A stretch of DNA of 59,921 bases from Nocardiopsis endophytica (lineage in GTDB: Bacteria; Actinomycetota; Actinomycetes; Streptosporangiales; Streptosporangiaceae): positions 1 to 59,921 of the forward strand of contig NZ_JAQFWQ010000038.1 of assembly GCF_027706725.1 (NCBI RefSeq), written 5' to 3'. Below are positions 24,900 through 34,303 of the stretch, one piece after another. How positions within the stretch are numbered: the stretch's first letter is position 1; every line of letters starts with the position of its first letter. The position numbers and the translations under genes were made by a program. Below the pieces are notes generated by a model that saw only the letters and a list, made by a program, of their open reading frames with translations, had not been told where the DNA came from and did no database searches.

Positions 24900-26650
24900 T
24901 GATCGTCCGAGAGCTCTGGCGGGAGGCGGCCCGGTTCCCCGCCGCGCTGGCCTGGAGCACCGGGCTGTTGGCGCTGGTGTTCCTCACCCATGTCGCCCAG
25001 GCCGTCGCGATCGCCTGGTCGATGTCGGCCGTCCTGCGCGGGCGGCCCGAGGACGTGCTCGCCGCGCTGGCGCTGATCGTCGGGATCGCGCTGGCGCGCA
25101 CCGCCCTCTCGCTCGCCCAGGCCTCGGCCGCCGCCGGGCTGGGCGGCCGCGTCCGGCAGGCCCTCCGCCGCCGCGCGATGCGCGCGGCGCTGGTCCCTGA
25201 GCGGCTGCACGATACCGATGCCAGGGACGGATCGATGCGCGCCGCCCTCGGCGACGGTGTCGACGGCACCGATGCCTACGTCTCCAAGTACATCCCCGCC
25301 ATCGCGCAGGTGTTCCTGGCCTGCCCGGTCGTCGTCGCCGCGCTGGCAGTGCTCTCCCCGGTGGCGGGGCTGTGCGTGGCGGCGGGGATCGTGCTGGCGC
25401 TGCTGGGGCCGATGGCATGGAAGCGCATGATGGCCCGGCGCGGCCTCGACCACTGGGACAGCTACGAGGACCTCAGCTCCGACCTCCTCGAATCCCTGCG
25501 CGGCATGGCGACCCTGCGCACCCTCGGCGACGTTCCCGGGACCCGGCGACGGCTGCACTCCCGGTCCGAGGCGCTGCGCGGGGCCACCGAGCGTGTCATG
25601 CGGGTCTCCCTGGCCGAGACCGCCGTCATCGACTTCGCGGTGCAGGCGGGCATCGTCGCCGCGGCGGTCGCGGCCCTCGGCCACGCCGCCTCCGGGCAGG
25701 GGCCCGCCATCGAGGTGTATCTGATCCTGCTGCTCTCCTCGGAGGCGTTCCGGCCGATCCGCGACCTCTCGCGGCACTGGCACGCCGGGTTCCTCGGGCT
25801 GACCGCCATCCCCGGACTGGCCCGGATCGGCGCCTTCGCCTCGGGGCAGGCCCCGGAGGGGGTCTCGGAGCGAGGCCTCCCGGAGAGCGGAGACCCGCAG
25901 GGAGCCGCATCCCGGACGTCCGACACACCGGCCGGTGGGCCCACCAGCGGCCCCACCACGGAGCAGGCCGATGAGCTGCGCGTCTCCGGGCTGGGCTTCC
26001 GCTACCCCGGTGCCCGCGACGACGTCCTGCACGACCTCGACCTGACCGCGCGGCGCGGGTCGCTCACCGCGATCACCGGGGAGTCCGGGGCGGGCAAGTC
26101 CACCCTGTTCGACCTGGTGCTCGGGTTCCTCGCCCCGGACCGGGGCGGCATCACCCTCGACGGCTGGCCGGTGAGCCCCGACGACGTCGCCGTGGTCTCC
26201 CAGCGGCCGGTGCTCTTCGCCGGGAGCATCCGGGACAACCTCGCCGTCACCCGCCCCGACCGCCCCGACCGCTCCGACCGCTCCGACGAGCAGGACCCGG
26301 ACGACTCCGACCTCGCCGCCGCGTGCCGCTCGGCCGGAATCCTCGACGACGTCCGGCGCCTGCCGCAGGGGTTCGACACCGAGGTCACCGAGGCGGGGAC
26401 CAACCTGTCGGGCGGGCAGCGCCAGCGGCTCGCCCTCGCCCGCGCCCTCCTCGCGCGCCGCCCCGTCCTCCTCGTGGACGAGCCGACCAGCGCCCTGGAC
26501 GCGGCGCGCGCCGCGGAGGTCGTCGACACGCTGCACCGCGTCGCCCGCGACCGCATCGTCATCATGATCAGCCACCGCCCCGAGACGCTCACCGGCGCGG
26601 CCGACGTGCTGCGCCTGGACGCCGGACACCTGGAGAGGAGCGCCCCGTGA
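24896..26650 (+). CDS. ABC exporter half-transporter, CydD-like
   Basis: The 584-residue protein has an N-terminal type I exporter membrane domain (about six segments in residues 15-300) and a C-terminal ATPase. Motifs are Walker A GESGAGKST, signature LSGGQRQRL and Walker B VLLVDEPTSALD with switch His in ISHRPET. The strongest overall resemblance is to CydD, but the position in a RiPP operon next to a second, CydC-like half makes a heterodimeric peptide exporter more likely. No peptidase C39 domain is present, so leader removal must be done elsewhere. A strong GGAGGAG precedes the start. Confidence 0.87.
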   Translation: MMIVRELWREAARFPAALAWSTGLLALVFLTHVAQAVAIAWSMSAVLRGRPEDVLAALALIVGIALARTALSLAQASAAAGLGGRVRQALRRRAMRAALVPERLHDTDARDGSMRAALGDGVDGTDAYVSKYIPAIAQVFLACPVVVAALAVLSPVAGLCVAAGIVLALLGPMAWKRMMARRGLDHWDSYEDLSSDLLESLRGMATLRTLGDVPGTRRRLHSRSEALRGATERVMRVSLAETAVIDFAVQAGIVAAAVAALGHAASGQGPAIEVYLILLLSSEAFRPIRDLSRHWHAGFLGLTAIPGLARIGAFASGQAPEGVSERGLPESGDPQGAASRTSDTPAGGPTSGPTTEQADELRVSGLGFRYPGARDDVLHDLDLTARRGSLTAITGESGAGKSTLFDLVLGFLAPDRGGITLDGWPVSPDDVAVVSQRPVLFAGSIRDNLAVTRPDRPDRSDRSDEQDPDDSDLAAACRSAGILDDVRRLPQGFDTEVTEAGTNLSGGQRQRLALARALLARRPVLLVDEPTSALDAARAAEVVDTLHRVARDRIVIMISHRPETLTGAADVLRLDAGHLERSAP

Positions 26651-28380
26651 CCACCGTGTCCGCGCTCCGCGCCCTGCGCGGCCTGCTGCCCGCCCTGCGC
26701 CCCGAATGGCGCGGAATGCTCTGGAGCTACCTGGTCGGCACCGTCAGCGCGCTCGCGCTGGCCGCCCTTACCGTCCTCACGGCGTGGGCGGTCGGCCGCG
26801 CCGTCGTCGAGGGGGAGCCACCCGGGGCGGTCTGGTGGGCCGCCGTCATCGGGCTCGTCGTGCTGCGCACCGTACTGACCTGGCAAGAGATGGACGTCTC
26901 GCACGCCCTGGCCTACCGTGTGCTGGCCCGCTTGCGGATGGCCCTGTTCGACGCCTACGCGCGCAGCGTCCCCGGGCGGCGGCGCGAGCACTCGGGGCGG
27001 GCGGCGACCGTCGCCATGGGCGACATCGAGAAGCTGGAGTTCTTCTACGCCCACACCGTGGCCCAGATCGGGGCGTCGGTCACCGTGTTCCTGGCCGCCC
27101 TGGCCACAGCGACCGTCCTGCTCCCGCAGGCCGGCGCGGTCATGCTCGTCGGGAGCGCGGCGGTCGCGGCGTCGGCCTTCGCCTGGGCCCGGACGGCGCG
27201 GCGGCTCGGCGAGGAGGAGCAGCGCGAGCGGTCGGCCCTGTCCGCGCGGATGGTCGACGCGCTCGGGGCGCTGCGCGAGGTGCTCGCCTACGGGCTCGCG
27301 CCGCGCATCGTCGCCGAGACCGACGCCGCCACCGCCGCGGCCGCGGCGACCACGCGCCGCCGCGAACTCGTGGCGCAGCTGGTCACCGCCCTCCGGGAGC
27401 TGATCGTGACGGCCGTGGTGATCGGCGTCATCGCCGTGAGCGCCTCGGCCGCCGGGGTGCTGTCCGGCTCCGGGGCGGGGGCCGCGCTGTCCCCGGCGCT
27501 CCTGCCCGCCCTGGTGGCGCTGGCCGTGGCCGGGGTCGCCGCGACCACGGAGGCCGCCACCACGCTCAGCCAGCTCCACCCGCTGGTCGCCGGGGCCGAC
27601 CGCGTCGCCGCCGGGATCAACCGGCCCCCGGTCGTGTCCGAGCCGGCGGCGGCGCGGCGCCTGCCCGTGGGCCCACTCGGGCTCCGCTTCCGGGACGTGG
27701 GGTTCGCCTACGACGGCCGGGAGCCCGTGCTCGCGTCCTGGTTCGCCGAGATCGCGCCCGGTGAGCACGTCGGCCTCGCCGGGCCCTCCGGCGCGGGCAA
27801 GAGCACGGCCGTCGCGCTGGCCGCCCGCCTGTGGGACCCCGCCTCGGGGGCCGTCGAACTGGTCGGCGGGGACGGGGACGCCGTGGCGCTGAGCGAGCTC
27901 GACGACACCGACCTGCGCGGCGCGGTCGCGCTGGTCGACCAGGACGCGACCCTGTTCCACGGAACGGTGCGGGAGAACCTCCTGCGCGGGACCGGGACCC
28001 GTCCCGACGCGGATCTGGCCGCCGTGCTGGAGCGGGTCGGCGCCGACGGGTGGATCGGCCTCGACGACGGCCTGGGCGAGAGCGGGGTGCGGCTGTCCGG
28101 AGGGCAGCGGGCACGGCTGTGCCTGGCCCGCGCCCTGGTCCGGAGCCCGCGCGTGCTGCTGGTCGACGAGGTGACCGCCAGCCTGGACCCGGCGACCGAG
28201 CGGGCGATATCCGACGTGATCGCCGGTTTCGACGGCACCGTCCTCATCGCGTCCCACCGGGCGGAGACCCTGGCGCGGTGCGACCGGGTCATCCGGATCG
28301 AGGGCCCCGGGGAGCGGGGCGGTCAGGCGCCGGTGACGACGCGCATGGACACGGCCGGCACGTCGCCGCCGTCGCGGTAG
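26647..28380 (+). CDS. ABC exporter half-transporter, CydC-like
   Basis: The 577-residue protein is the partner of the preceding exporter half, coupled by GTGA. It has about six membrane segments up to residue 310, Walker A GPSGAGKST, signature LSGGQRARL and Walker B VLLVDEVTASLD, with HRAET as switch region. The usual Pro after the Walker B Glu is replaced by Val. It is the last gene of the rightward RiPP operon; a strong hairpin lies about 105 bases after the stop. Expected role: export of the mature peptide, with the CydDC thiol-exporter family as the closest known homologues. Confidence 0.87.
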   Translation: MTTVSALRALRGLLPALRPEWRGMLWSYLVGTVSALALAALTVLTAWAVGRAVVEGEPPGAVWWAAVIGLVVLRTVLTWQEMDVSHALAYRVLARLRMALFDAYARSVPGRRREHSGRAATVAMGDIEKLEFFYAHTVAQIGASVTVFLAALATATVLLPQAGAVMLVGSAAVAASAFAWARTARRLGEEEQRERSALSARMVDALGALREVLAYGLAPRIVAETDAATAAAAATTRRRELVAQLVTALRELIVTAVVIGVIAVSASAAGVLSGSGAGAALSPALLPALVALAVAGVAATTEAATTLSQLHPLVAGADRVAAGINRPPVVSEPAAARRLPVGPLGLRFRDVGFAYDGREPVLASWFAEIAPGEHVGLAGPSGAGKSTAVALAARLWDPASGAVELVGGDGDAVALSELDDTDLRGAVALVDQDATLFHGTVRENLLRGTGTRPDADLAAVLERVGADGWIGLDDGLGESGVRLSGGQRARLCLARALVRSPRVLLVDEVTASLDPATERAISDVIAGFDGTVLIASHRAETLARCDRVIRIEGPGERGGQAPVTTRMDTAGTSPPSR

Positions 28381-28485
28381 TGGCAGTGCGGACCGTCGGC
28401 GATGACCGCGCTCGGGGTGGAGCACGCGCTGCCCATCGGTTTCGCCGATGACACCGAGGTGGTGCCGCCGGATCGGTCGCGACGG

Positions 28486-28522
28486 CCGTGGGCGGGGGCC
28501 GTCGGACGGCCCCCGCCCACGG
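28486..28522. terminator. Strong bidirectional hairpin
   Basis: 18-bp self-complementary arms (CCGTGGGCGGGGGCCGTC and its complement, with one base between them; the real loop is larger). It sits between the exporter operon and the convergent antitoxin-like gene, closing both. Confidence 0.75.
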
Positions 28523-28599
28523 TTACGCCGGTCAGCGCGCGGGGCGGGCGTGGGGGCGGGACGAGGGGGACGGTCGCGGCCCGCTCGGCCGCGCCGCCG

Positions 28600-28857
28600 T
28601 CAGGGGCGGTACTTCGGCGGTCCCCCGCGGCCGTGGCCGAAGCCCCGGCCGTGCGGACCGCCCCGCCCGGGGCGGCCGCGCTGCTTGGAGAGGTACCGCG
28701 ACGCCCCGCCGAGGGCCTTGTCGATGTGGCGGTCGTACTTGCCCCCGGTGCGCTGCTTCACGGTCTCCCCGGCCTTGCGCAGATGCCGGTTCGCCGCGTC
28801 GGGGTTCCTGCGGACGTAGCTGAGGACCTGCCGGAACAGCCTCTGCAGGTTGGCCAT
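28600..28857 (-). CDS. MT0933/Rv0909-type antitoxin-like small protein
   Basis: The 85-residue basic protein contains NPDAANRHLRKAGETVKQ followed by TGGKYDRHIDKALGGASRYL, the pattern of the MT0933-type antitoxin family (DUF type, single helical hairpin). The C-terminus is a Gly/Arg/His-rich tail (GRGGPHGRGFGHGRGG). No toxin gene is adjacent, and many family members in actinomycetes are orphans, so an antitoxin function is not established. The ATG at 28857 is preceded by GAACGAGGTGACC. The ORF extends upstream, but only without a plausible start site. Confidence 0.65.
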   Translation of the reverse strand: MANLQRLFRQVLSYVRRNPDAANRHLRKAGETVKQRTGGKYDRHIDKALGGASRYLSKQRGRPGRGGPHGRGFGHGRGGPPKYRP

Positions 28858-28994
28858 ATCGTGGTCACCTCGTTCCCGAATACCGCCGGAGAGCGCGTGT
28901 CCCCCTCCCCGGAGCGGAGATGCGACATGTCGCGTCACTGCCGAGTCTAGGAAACCGCCGTAAAATCCGTGTTCGGAACCGGGGTCACAAGGCC

Positions 28995-29939
28995 CTATCC
29001 GCGCCTCCGCGGCGGGCGGGCCCGGGCGTCGTCGCGGGCGGCCACCAGCCACTCCAGGCCCGCACCGCCGCGCACGACGGGGTTGGACAGGCCGCCCACG
29101 CCCTCGATCCCGATGTGGACCACGTCCCCCTCTTCCAGGGTGAAGTCCATGTCCGGGACGATCCCGGTCCCCGTGGCCAGCACGGCCCCGTCCGGGAAGG
29201 GCTGCCCGGCGAACAGGTGGGAGAGCAGGTCGGCCGGTTCGCGGCGCATCGCCGTCAGGCCGATTTCCCCGGAGAAGGCGGTCGCGCCCCCGCGCTCCAC
29301 CGACATCGACACGCGCAGCGCGCGCCAGTCGGGCACCAGCCATGCCGGGCGCACCACCGGGGCCAGGGCGCAGCTCCCGGCGTAGACCTTGGCCTGGGGC
29401 AGGTAGAGCGCGTTCTCCCCCTCGATGCTGCGCGAGCTCATGTCGTTGCACACCCCGTACCCCACGACGTCGCCGAAGGCGTTGGCGACCAGCGCGAGCT
29501 CGGGCTCGGGGACGTCGAGCGCGGAGTCCTCGCGCACCGCGACCGGCTCGCCGTCGGTGACCACGCGCCAGGGGACGGCCTTGAAGAACAGCTCGGGCCG
29601 CTGCGCGGTGTACACCCGCTCGTACAGGTCGGCGCTCCCGCTCTCCTCCCGGCGGGCCTCGCGGGAGCGCTCATAGGTGACCCCGGAGGCCCACACCTCC
29701 GTTCCGCCGTCGACGGGCGGCAGCAGGAGCGCGTCCGAGGCGGGGACGGGGGAGGGGTCCCGTGCGGCGCGCTCGGCCAGGGCGCGGATCTGCGGCAAGG
29801 GGAGGCGCAGCAGGTCCGCCATCGTCGCGGTGCCGGGCAGGGGGTGCACGGCGCCGCGGTCGGCGGAGTACCAGCCGACGCGGGGGGCGCTCCCGGCGGC
29901 GGGGGAAGGGTGATCGGTGAAGCGAACGAATCCGTCCAC
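28995..29939 (-). CDS. Fumarylacetoacetate hydrolase-family protein (sugar-acid type)
   Basis: The roughly 314-residue protein has the FAH C-terminal fold. EPELALV carries the metal-binding Glu pair, [25 protein letters not shown] holds the acidic/Lys active-site region, and [24 protein letters not shown] is typical of the C-terminus. Relatives act on 2,4-diketo-3-deoxy-aldonates or dehydrate 2-keto-3-deoxypentonates. Its divergent neighbour is a pentonate-type dehydratase, which would supply such a substrate. The frame runs back through the operator, so the GTG at 29939 ([11 protein letters not shown]) is chosen; the ribosome site is weak and the start is uncertain. Confidence 0.8.
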   Translation of the reverse strand: MDGFVRFTDHPSPAAGSAPRVGWYSADRGAVHPLPGTATMADLLRLPLPQIRALAERAARDPSPVPASDALLLPPVDGGTEVWASGVTYERSREARREESGSADLYERVYTAQRPELFFKAVPWRVVTDGEPVAVREDSALDVPEPELALVANAFGDVVGYGVCNDMSSRSIEGENALYLPQAKVYAGSCALAPVVRPAWLVPDWRALRVSMSVERGGATAFSGEIGLTAMRREPADLLSHLFAGQPFPDGAVLATGTGIVPDMDFTLEEGDVVHIGIEGVGGLSNPVVRGGAGLEWLVAARDDARARPPRRRG

Positions 29940-30012
29940 GGTCGGTACCAGCCTCTCCGGAGTGCCCCGCGGCGCGGGGGTTGACGCCCGTCCACCCCCT
30001 TGTCTAGCGTCA

Positions 30013-30048
30013 ACTTCGATATATTGGCAAGCGTTCGATATTTCGGAC
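30013..30048. promoter_or_regulatory. Paired 16-bp operator sites, FAH/dehydratase divergent promoter
   Basis: ACTTCGATATATTGGC (30013-30028) and GTTCGATATTTCGGAC (30033-30048) are two imperfect palindromes spaced 20 bases centre to centre. The same element, consensus about GTTCGAWATWTCGAAC, occurs as pairs before the GntP permease gene and the 34304 gene. The nearby IclR protein is the likely binder (inference). Confidence 0.65.
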
Positions 30049-30066
30049 AGTGAGGGGATTCCGGCC

Positions 30067-31809
30067 ATGCCCCAGGACACCGCGCCCGACCGGGAGCTGC
30101 GCAGCCGCCACTGGTTCGGCGCCGACGGCCGCTCCGGCATGCTCTACCGCTCCTGGATGCGCAACCAGGGCTTCGCCGACGACGTCTTCGACGGGCGCCC
30201 CGTCGTCGGCATCGCGGTGTCCGGCTCCGAGCTGGCCCCCTGCAACGCCCACCTGTCCCGCATCGCCGAGTCGGTCAAGCGCGGCGTGTGGGAGGCCGGG
30301 GGGCTGCCCCTGGAGTTCCCCGTCATGGCCCTGGGCGAGACGGTGCTGCGCCCCACCGCCATGCTCTACCGGAACCTGCTGGCCATGGAGGCCGAAGAGC
30401 TGTTCCGCGCCAACCCCCTGGACGGCGTCGTCCTGCTGTCGGGCTGCGACAAGACCACCCCCGGCCTGCTCATGGCGGCCGCCAGCACCGACCTCCCCGC
30501 CCTGATGATCACCGGTGGGCCCATGCTCAACGGCAAGTTCCGCGGCGAGGACATCGGCTCGGGCACCCACGTGTGGAAGTTCGAGGCCGAGGTGCGGGCC
30601 GGCCGGATGAGCGAGGCGGACTGCGCGTTCGCCGAGTCCTGCATGTCGCGCTCCAACGGGCACTGCATGACCATGGGGACCGCCTCCACCATGGCCTGCA
30701 TGGCCGAGGCGCTGGGCATGCAGCCGCCCTACGGCGCCACCTGGCCGGCCGTCGACGCCCGCCGGTACGCCATGGCCCAGCGATCCGGGCGCCGGATCGT
30801 GGAGTTGATCCACGACGACGTCCGCCCCTCCTCGATCATGACCCGCGAGGCCTTCGAGAACGCCGTCCGGGTCAACGCCGCCATCGGCGGCTCCACCAAC
30901 GCGGTCGTGCACCTGCTGGCCATCGCCGGGCGCCTGGGCGTGCCGCTGGAGCTGGACGACTTCGACCGCCTGGCCCGCGACGTGCCCACCCTGCTCGACC
31001 TCATGCCCAGCGGCCGGTTCCTGATGGAGGACTTCTGCTACGCCGGGGGCCTGCCGGCGGTCATCGCCGAGCTGGGCGACCTGCTGCACACCGACGCGGT
31101 CACCGTGACCGGCGAGCCCATCGACGCCCCGGCGCGCGCGGGGCAGGCGCCGTGCCACGACCGCCGGGTCATCCGCCCCTTCGACGAGCCGTTCCAGCCC
31201 GCGGGCACCGGCACCGCCGTCCTGCGCGGCAACCTCGCCCCGTCGGGGGCCGTGGTCAAGCAGTCCGCCGCGGACGAGCGCCTGCTGGTCCACCGCGGGC
31301 GCGCCAGGGTCTTCGACTCCCCGGAGGAGTACTACGCCGTCGCCGAGGACCCGGACCTGGACGTGGACGCCGACACCGTGCTGGTGCTGCGCAACTGCGG
31401 CCCCTCCGGCTACCCGGGGATGCCCGAGGTCAGCAACGTCCCCCTGCCGTCCCGGCTGCTCGCCCAGGGCGTCACCGACATGGTGCGGGTGTGCGACGGG
31501 CGCATGTCCGGCACCGCCTACGGCACCGTGGTGCTGCACGTCGCCCCCGAGGCCGCCGTCGGAGGGCCGCTCGCCCTGGTGCGCGACGGCGACGAGGTCG
31601 AGCTGAACGTGCCGGAGCGCTCCCTGACCCTGCACGTGGACGACGAGGAGCTGGAGCGCCGCCGGGCCGCCTGGACGCCGCCCGCGCCGCTCGCCGACCG
31701 CGGCTGGGTCCGGCTGTACTGCGACACCGTCCTGCAGGCCGACCGCGGCGCCGACCTGGACTTCCTCGTCGGCTCCAGCGGGGCGGACGTGCCGCGCGAG
31801 TCGCACTGA
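30067..31809 (+). CDS. IlvD/Edd-family dehydratase, probable pentonate (arabinonate/xylonate) dehydratase
   Basis: The 580-residue protein belongs to the IlvD/Edd dehydratases, which remove water from C2-C3 of sugar acids using a [2Fe-2S] cluster and Mg. Cluster ligands are at Cys59 (APCNAH), Cys127 ([10 protein letters not shown]) and Cys200 (SNGHC), the same spacing as in characterised L-arabinonate dehydratase, as I recall it. Length and these positions fit the pentonate branch better than dihydroxy-acid or phosphogluconate dehydratase. The product, a 2-keto-3-deoxy acid, would feed the FAH-family enzyme. The paired IclR-type sites lie just upstream. The exact sugar is unknown. Confidence 0.85.
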   Translation: MPQDTAPDRELRSRHWFGADGRSGMLYRSWMRNQGFADDVFDGRPVVGIAVSGSELAPCNAHLSRIAESVKRGVWEAGGLPLEFPVMALGETVLRPTAMLYRNLLAMEAEELFRANPLDGVVLLSGCDKTTPGLLMAAASTDLPALMITGGPMLNGKFRGEDIGSGTHVWKFEAEVRAGRMSEADCAFAESCMSRSNGHCMTMGTASTMACMAEALGMQPPYGATWPAVDARRYAMAQRSGRRIVELIHDDVRPSSIMTREAFENAVRVNAAIGGSTNAVVHLLAIAGRLGVPLELDDFDRLARDVPTLLDLMPSGRFLMEDFCYAGGLPAVIAELGDLLHTDAVTVTGEPIDAPARAGQAPCHDRRVIRPFDEPFQPAGTGTAVLRGNLAPSGAVVKQSAADERLLVHRGRARVFDSPEEYYAVAEDPDLDVDADTVLVLRNCGPSGYPGMPEVSNVPLPSRLLAQGVTDMVRVCDGRMSGTAYGTVVLHVAPEAAVGGPLALVRDGDEVELNVPERSLTLHVDDEELERRRAAWTPPAPLADRGWVRLYCDTVLQADRGADLDFLVGSSGADVPRESH

Positions 31810-31903
31810 CGGCGCACCGACGGCGCGCGGCCGTGAACGGGCCCGGCGCGCCGACCGGTATAGCCTGGTCGGCGACCGGCGCCCGAAGGAGGACGGCACG
31901 CAG

Positions 31904-32692
31904 ATGGCACGGCGCACACCCGCGGTCCAGCGCAGCCTGGACATCCTCGAACTGTTCCTGGACGGCCGGGACTCGGTCAGCGCTCCGGAGATCGTCGAGG
32001 AGCTGGAGCTGCCGCGCACCACCGTGCACGAGCTGCTCAACACCCTGACCGGGCGCGAGTACCTGCACCGGCACCCCGACGTGCCCGGCCGCTACCAGCT
32101 CGGCATCCAGCTCTTCCGGCTCGGCAGCCGCTACTCCGAGGGCCTGGACGTGCCCAAGATCGGCCAGCGCGTCGCCCAGGAGGTCGTCCAGGCCTGCAAC
32201 GAGACCGCTCACGTGGCGGTGCTCGACGGCCTGCACATCATCTACATCGCCAAGGTGGACAGCTCCCACGCCGTGCGCATGGTCTCCAGCCTGGGCCGCA
32301 GGCTCCCGGCGCACTGCACCGCGCTCGGCAAGGCGCTGCTGGCGAGCCTGCCCGAGGCCGAGTTGGACCGCCGCCTGGAGGCCGGGCCGCTGGAGGCCCT
32401 GAGCGAGCGCAGCATCACCGACCCCGCGCGCCTGCGGGCCGAACTGGACCAGGTGCGCCGGGAGGGGTGGGCCATGGAGGAGTGCGAGGCCAACCCCGAC
32501 GTGTGCTGCGTGGCCGCGCCCGTGCGCGACCGCTCCGGGCAGGTGGTGTCCGCGCTGAGCATCTCCGTCCCGGCGCACCGCTGGTCCCGGGCGCGCCGCG
32601 ACGAGCTGCGCGGGGTGGTGACCGAGGCGGCCGACCGGTTCACCGCGCTGCTCGGCGGCGCGCCCGCGCCGGCCGGTCAGCTCAGCAGGTAG
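31904..32692 (+). CDS. IclR-family transcriptional regulator
   Basis: The 262-residue protein has an N-terminal winged helix (AVQRSLDILELFLDG; PRTTVHELLNTLTGREYLHR) and a C-terminal IclR effector domain. The effector domain shows GRRLPAHCTALGKALLASLP, EECEANPDVCCVAAPVRD and VVSALSISVPAHRW. IclR proteins bind small acids such as sugar-acid intermediates. It lies inside the cluster and its regulon is probably marked by the paired GTTCGAWATWTCGAAC sites at three promoters. It is separated from the dehydratase by 94 bases with a TATAGC element, and its 3' end overlaps the convergent GntP permease gene by 16 bases. Confidence 0.9.
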   Translation: MARRTPAVQRSLDILELFLDGRDSVSAPEIVEELELPRTTVHELLNTLTGREYLHRHPDVPGRYQLGIQLFRLGSRYSEGLDVPKIGQRVAQEVVQACNETAHVAVLDGLHIIYIAKVDSSHAVRMVSSLGRRLPAHCTALGKALLASLPEAELDRRLEAGPLEALSERSITDPARLRAELDQVRREGWAMEECEANPDVCCVAAPVRDRSGQVVSALSISVPAHRWSRARRDELRGVVTEAADRFTALLGGAPAPAGQLSR

Positions 32693-34065
32693 AGCAGGCA
32701 GGTCCCGGCGAAGGCCAGCACGCCCACCGCCGTCGCCTGCACGGTCCACGTGCGGAGCATGGTGGCGGTGTCCAGGCGGAGGAACCCGCGCACCAGCCAG
32801 AACCCCGAGTCGTTGACGTGCGAGAGCACGATCGACCCGGCCGCCACCGCCAGGACGGTCAGGGCGAGCTGGAAGGGCGAGTACCCGCCCGAGGCCTCCA
32901 CCGCGGGGGCGATGAACCCCGCGGCGGTGGTCGCGGCGACCGTTGCCGACCCCTGGGCGACCCGCATCACCACGGCGATGAGGAACGCGGCGAGCAGGAG
33001 CGGGATGCCCAGGGCGTCCAGGCGCGAGGTCAGGGCCTCGCCGATGCCGCTGCGGGTGAGCACGGCGCCGAACATCCCCCCGGCGCCGGTGAGCACGATG
33101 ATGCCGCAGACGGGGGCCAGGGCGCGGTCGATGAGGCGGTCGAGGACGTCGCCGCCGTGCCGGCGCCGCCACCCCAGCAGCCACAGCGCCATGAGCACGG
33201 TGATGAACAGCGCCGAGGGCGTGGCGCCGACGGCCGCGGCCGAGCGCACCCACAGCGCGTCGCCGTCGACCGCCCCGGCGACCGCCAGCGCGTCCAGGCC
33301 GGTGTTGAGGAAGATCAGGCCGAGCGGCAGCAGCAGGAGGAACAGCAGCACGCCCATGCCCGGGGGCGGGCCGTCCAGCTCCCGGTCGTCCTCGCCGCCG
33401 AAGATGGCCGGCACCGGCAGGTCGTGGCGGCGCCCGAGCCACAGGCCCAGCCGGTAGCCGCCCAGGTACCAGGCGGGCAGGCCCACGGCCAGCCCCAGCA
33501 CGACCACCAGGCCCATGTCGGCGCCGATGATCTCGGTGGCGCCGACCGGCCCCGGGTGCGGGGGCAGCAGGGCGTGCATCACCAGGAACGCGCCGGTGGA
33601 GGGCAGGGCGTAGAGCAGGACCGATCCGCCCATGCGCCGCGCCACGGAGAAGATGACCGGCAGCATCACGACGAAGGCGGCGTCCAGGAAGATCGGCAGG
33701 CCGAACAGCAGTGAGGCCACGCTCAGCGCCAGCGGGGCGCGGCGCTCGCCGAACAGGCGCAGCAGCCCGTCGGCGAGCACGGCGGCCCCGCCGGAGACCT
33801 CGATCATCCGGCCCAGGACGGCCCCCAGGCCGACGAGGAGGACGACCGATCCGAGCGTGGACCCCATGCCCTCGGTGAGCACGGGGACCAGCTCCTGGGG
33901 CGGGACGCCGGTGGCGAGCGCGGTGGCGGCGCTGACCAGGATGAGCGCCAGGATCGCGTTCAGGCGCAGGCGGATGATGAGCAGCAGCAGGACGGCGACG
34001 GCCAGCACGGCGATGGTGAGCAGCCAGCCGGCGGGCAGGGCGGCGGTGTCGTTCATGGGGGGCAT
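32677..34065 (-). CDS. GntP-family gluconate-type permease
   Basis: The 462-residue membrane protein has about 12-14 hydrophobic segments and GntP landmarks. These are an early RLRLNAILALILVSAATALATG segment, GSTLGSVVLLVGLGAVLGRMIE, HALLPPHPGPVGA and, near the end, VLSHVNDSGFWLV. GntP porters take up gluconate and related aldonates with protons. Two starts are possible (34065 or 34056); the former has GAGG upstream. The paired IclR-type operator sits at 34114-34148. It is the likely importer for the acid dehydrated by the IlvD/Edd enzyme. Confidence 0.9.
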   Translation of the reverse strand: MPPMNDTAALPAGWLLTIAVLAVAVLLLLIIRLRLNAILALILVSAATALATGVPPQELVPVLTEGMGSTLGSVVLLVGLGAVLGRMIEVSGGAAVLADGLLRLFGERRAPLALSVASLLFGLPIFLDAAFVVMLPVIFSVARRMGGSVLLYALPSTGAFLVMHALLPPHPGPVGATEIIGADMGLVVVLGLAVGLPAWYLGGYRLGLWLGRRHDLPVPAIFGGEDDRELDGPPPGMGVLLFLLLLPLGLIFLNTGLDALAVAGAVDGDALWVRSAAAVGATPSALFITVLMALWLLGWRRRHGGDVLDRLIDRALAPVCGIIVLTGAGGMFGAVLTRSGIGEALTSRLDALGIPLLLAAFLIAVVMRVAQGSATVAATTAAGFIAPAVEASGGYSPFQLALTVLAVAAGSIVLSHVNDSGFWLVRGFLRLDTATMLRTWTVQATAVGVLAFAGTCLLYLLS

Positions 34066-34113
34066 GGGTGCGGTGCCTCTGTCTCGGGGGTGGGAGGGGG
34101 AGCGCGCAGCCAG

Positions 34114-34148
34114 GTTCGAAATATCGAACATTATTCGTTATTTCGGGC
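34114..34148. promoter_or_regulatory. Paired operator sites before the GntP permease
   Basis: GTTCGAAATATCGAAC (34114-34129), with perfect GTTCGA/TCGAAC arms, and ATTCGTTATTTCGGGC (34133-34148) are spaced 19 bases. This is the clearest member of the operator family shared with 30013-30048 and 34237-34271. Confidence 0.7.
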
Positions 34149-34236
34149 ACCGTAATCCACCCGTGTGACCGGGGTCAACCCGGGCAGTGGCCTCCGTCAC
34201 CGCGTTGACCCCCGCGGGCGGGGCGCTCTAGGGTGA

Positions 34237-34271
34237 GTTCGAAATAAAGAATGACGTCCGATATTTCGAAC
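34237..34271. promoter_or_regulatory. Paired operator sites before the 34304 gene
   Basis: GTTCGAAATAAAGAAT (34237-34252) and GTCCGATATTTCGAAC (34256-34271), spacing 19 bases. With the pair at 34114-34148 this places four sites in the 238-base divergent region, tying the unknown 34304 gene to the same regulon. Confidence 0.65.
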
Positions 34272-34303
34272 CTTCCTCGAACCCCTCGCTCTCGGGAGTG
34301 TCC

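Noticed and set aside
24896-28380. CydDC cytochrome bd assembly transporter
   Set aside because: Sequence resemblance is real, but there are no cydAB genes, and both halves are coupled to the RiPP operon, so a peptide exporter is more likely.
29940-30140. Longer N-terminus for the FAH-family protein
   Set aside because: It would translate through the paired operator and the divergent promoter of the dehydratase gene, and the added residues do not resemble the family.
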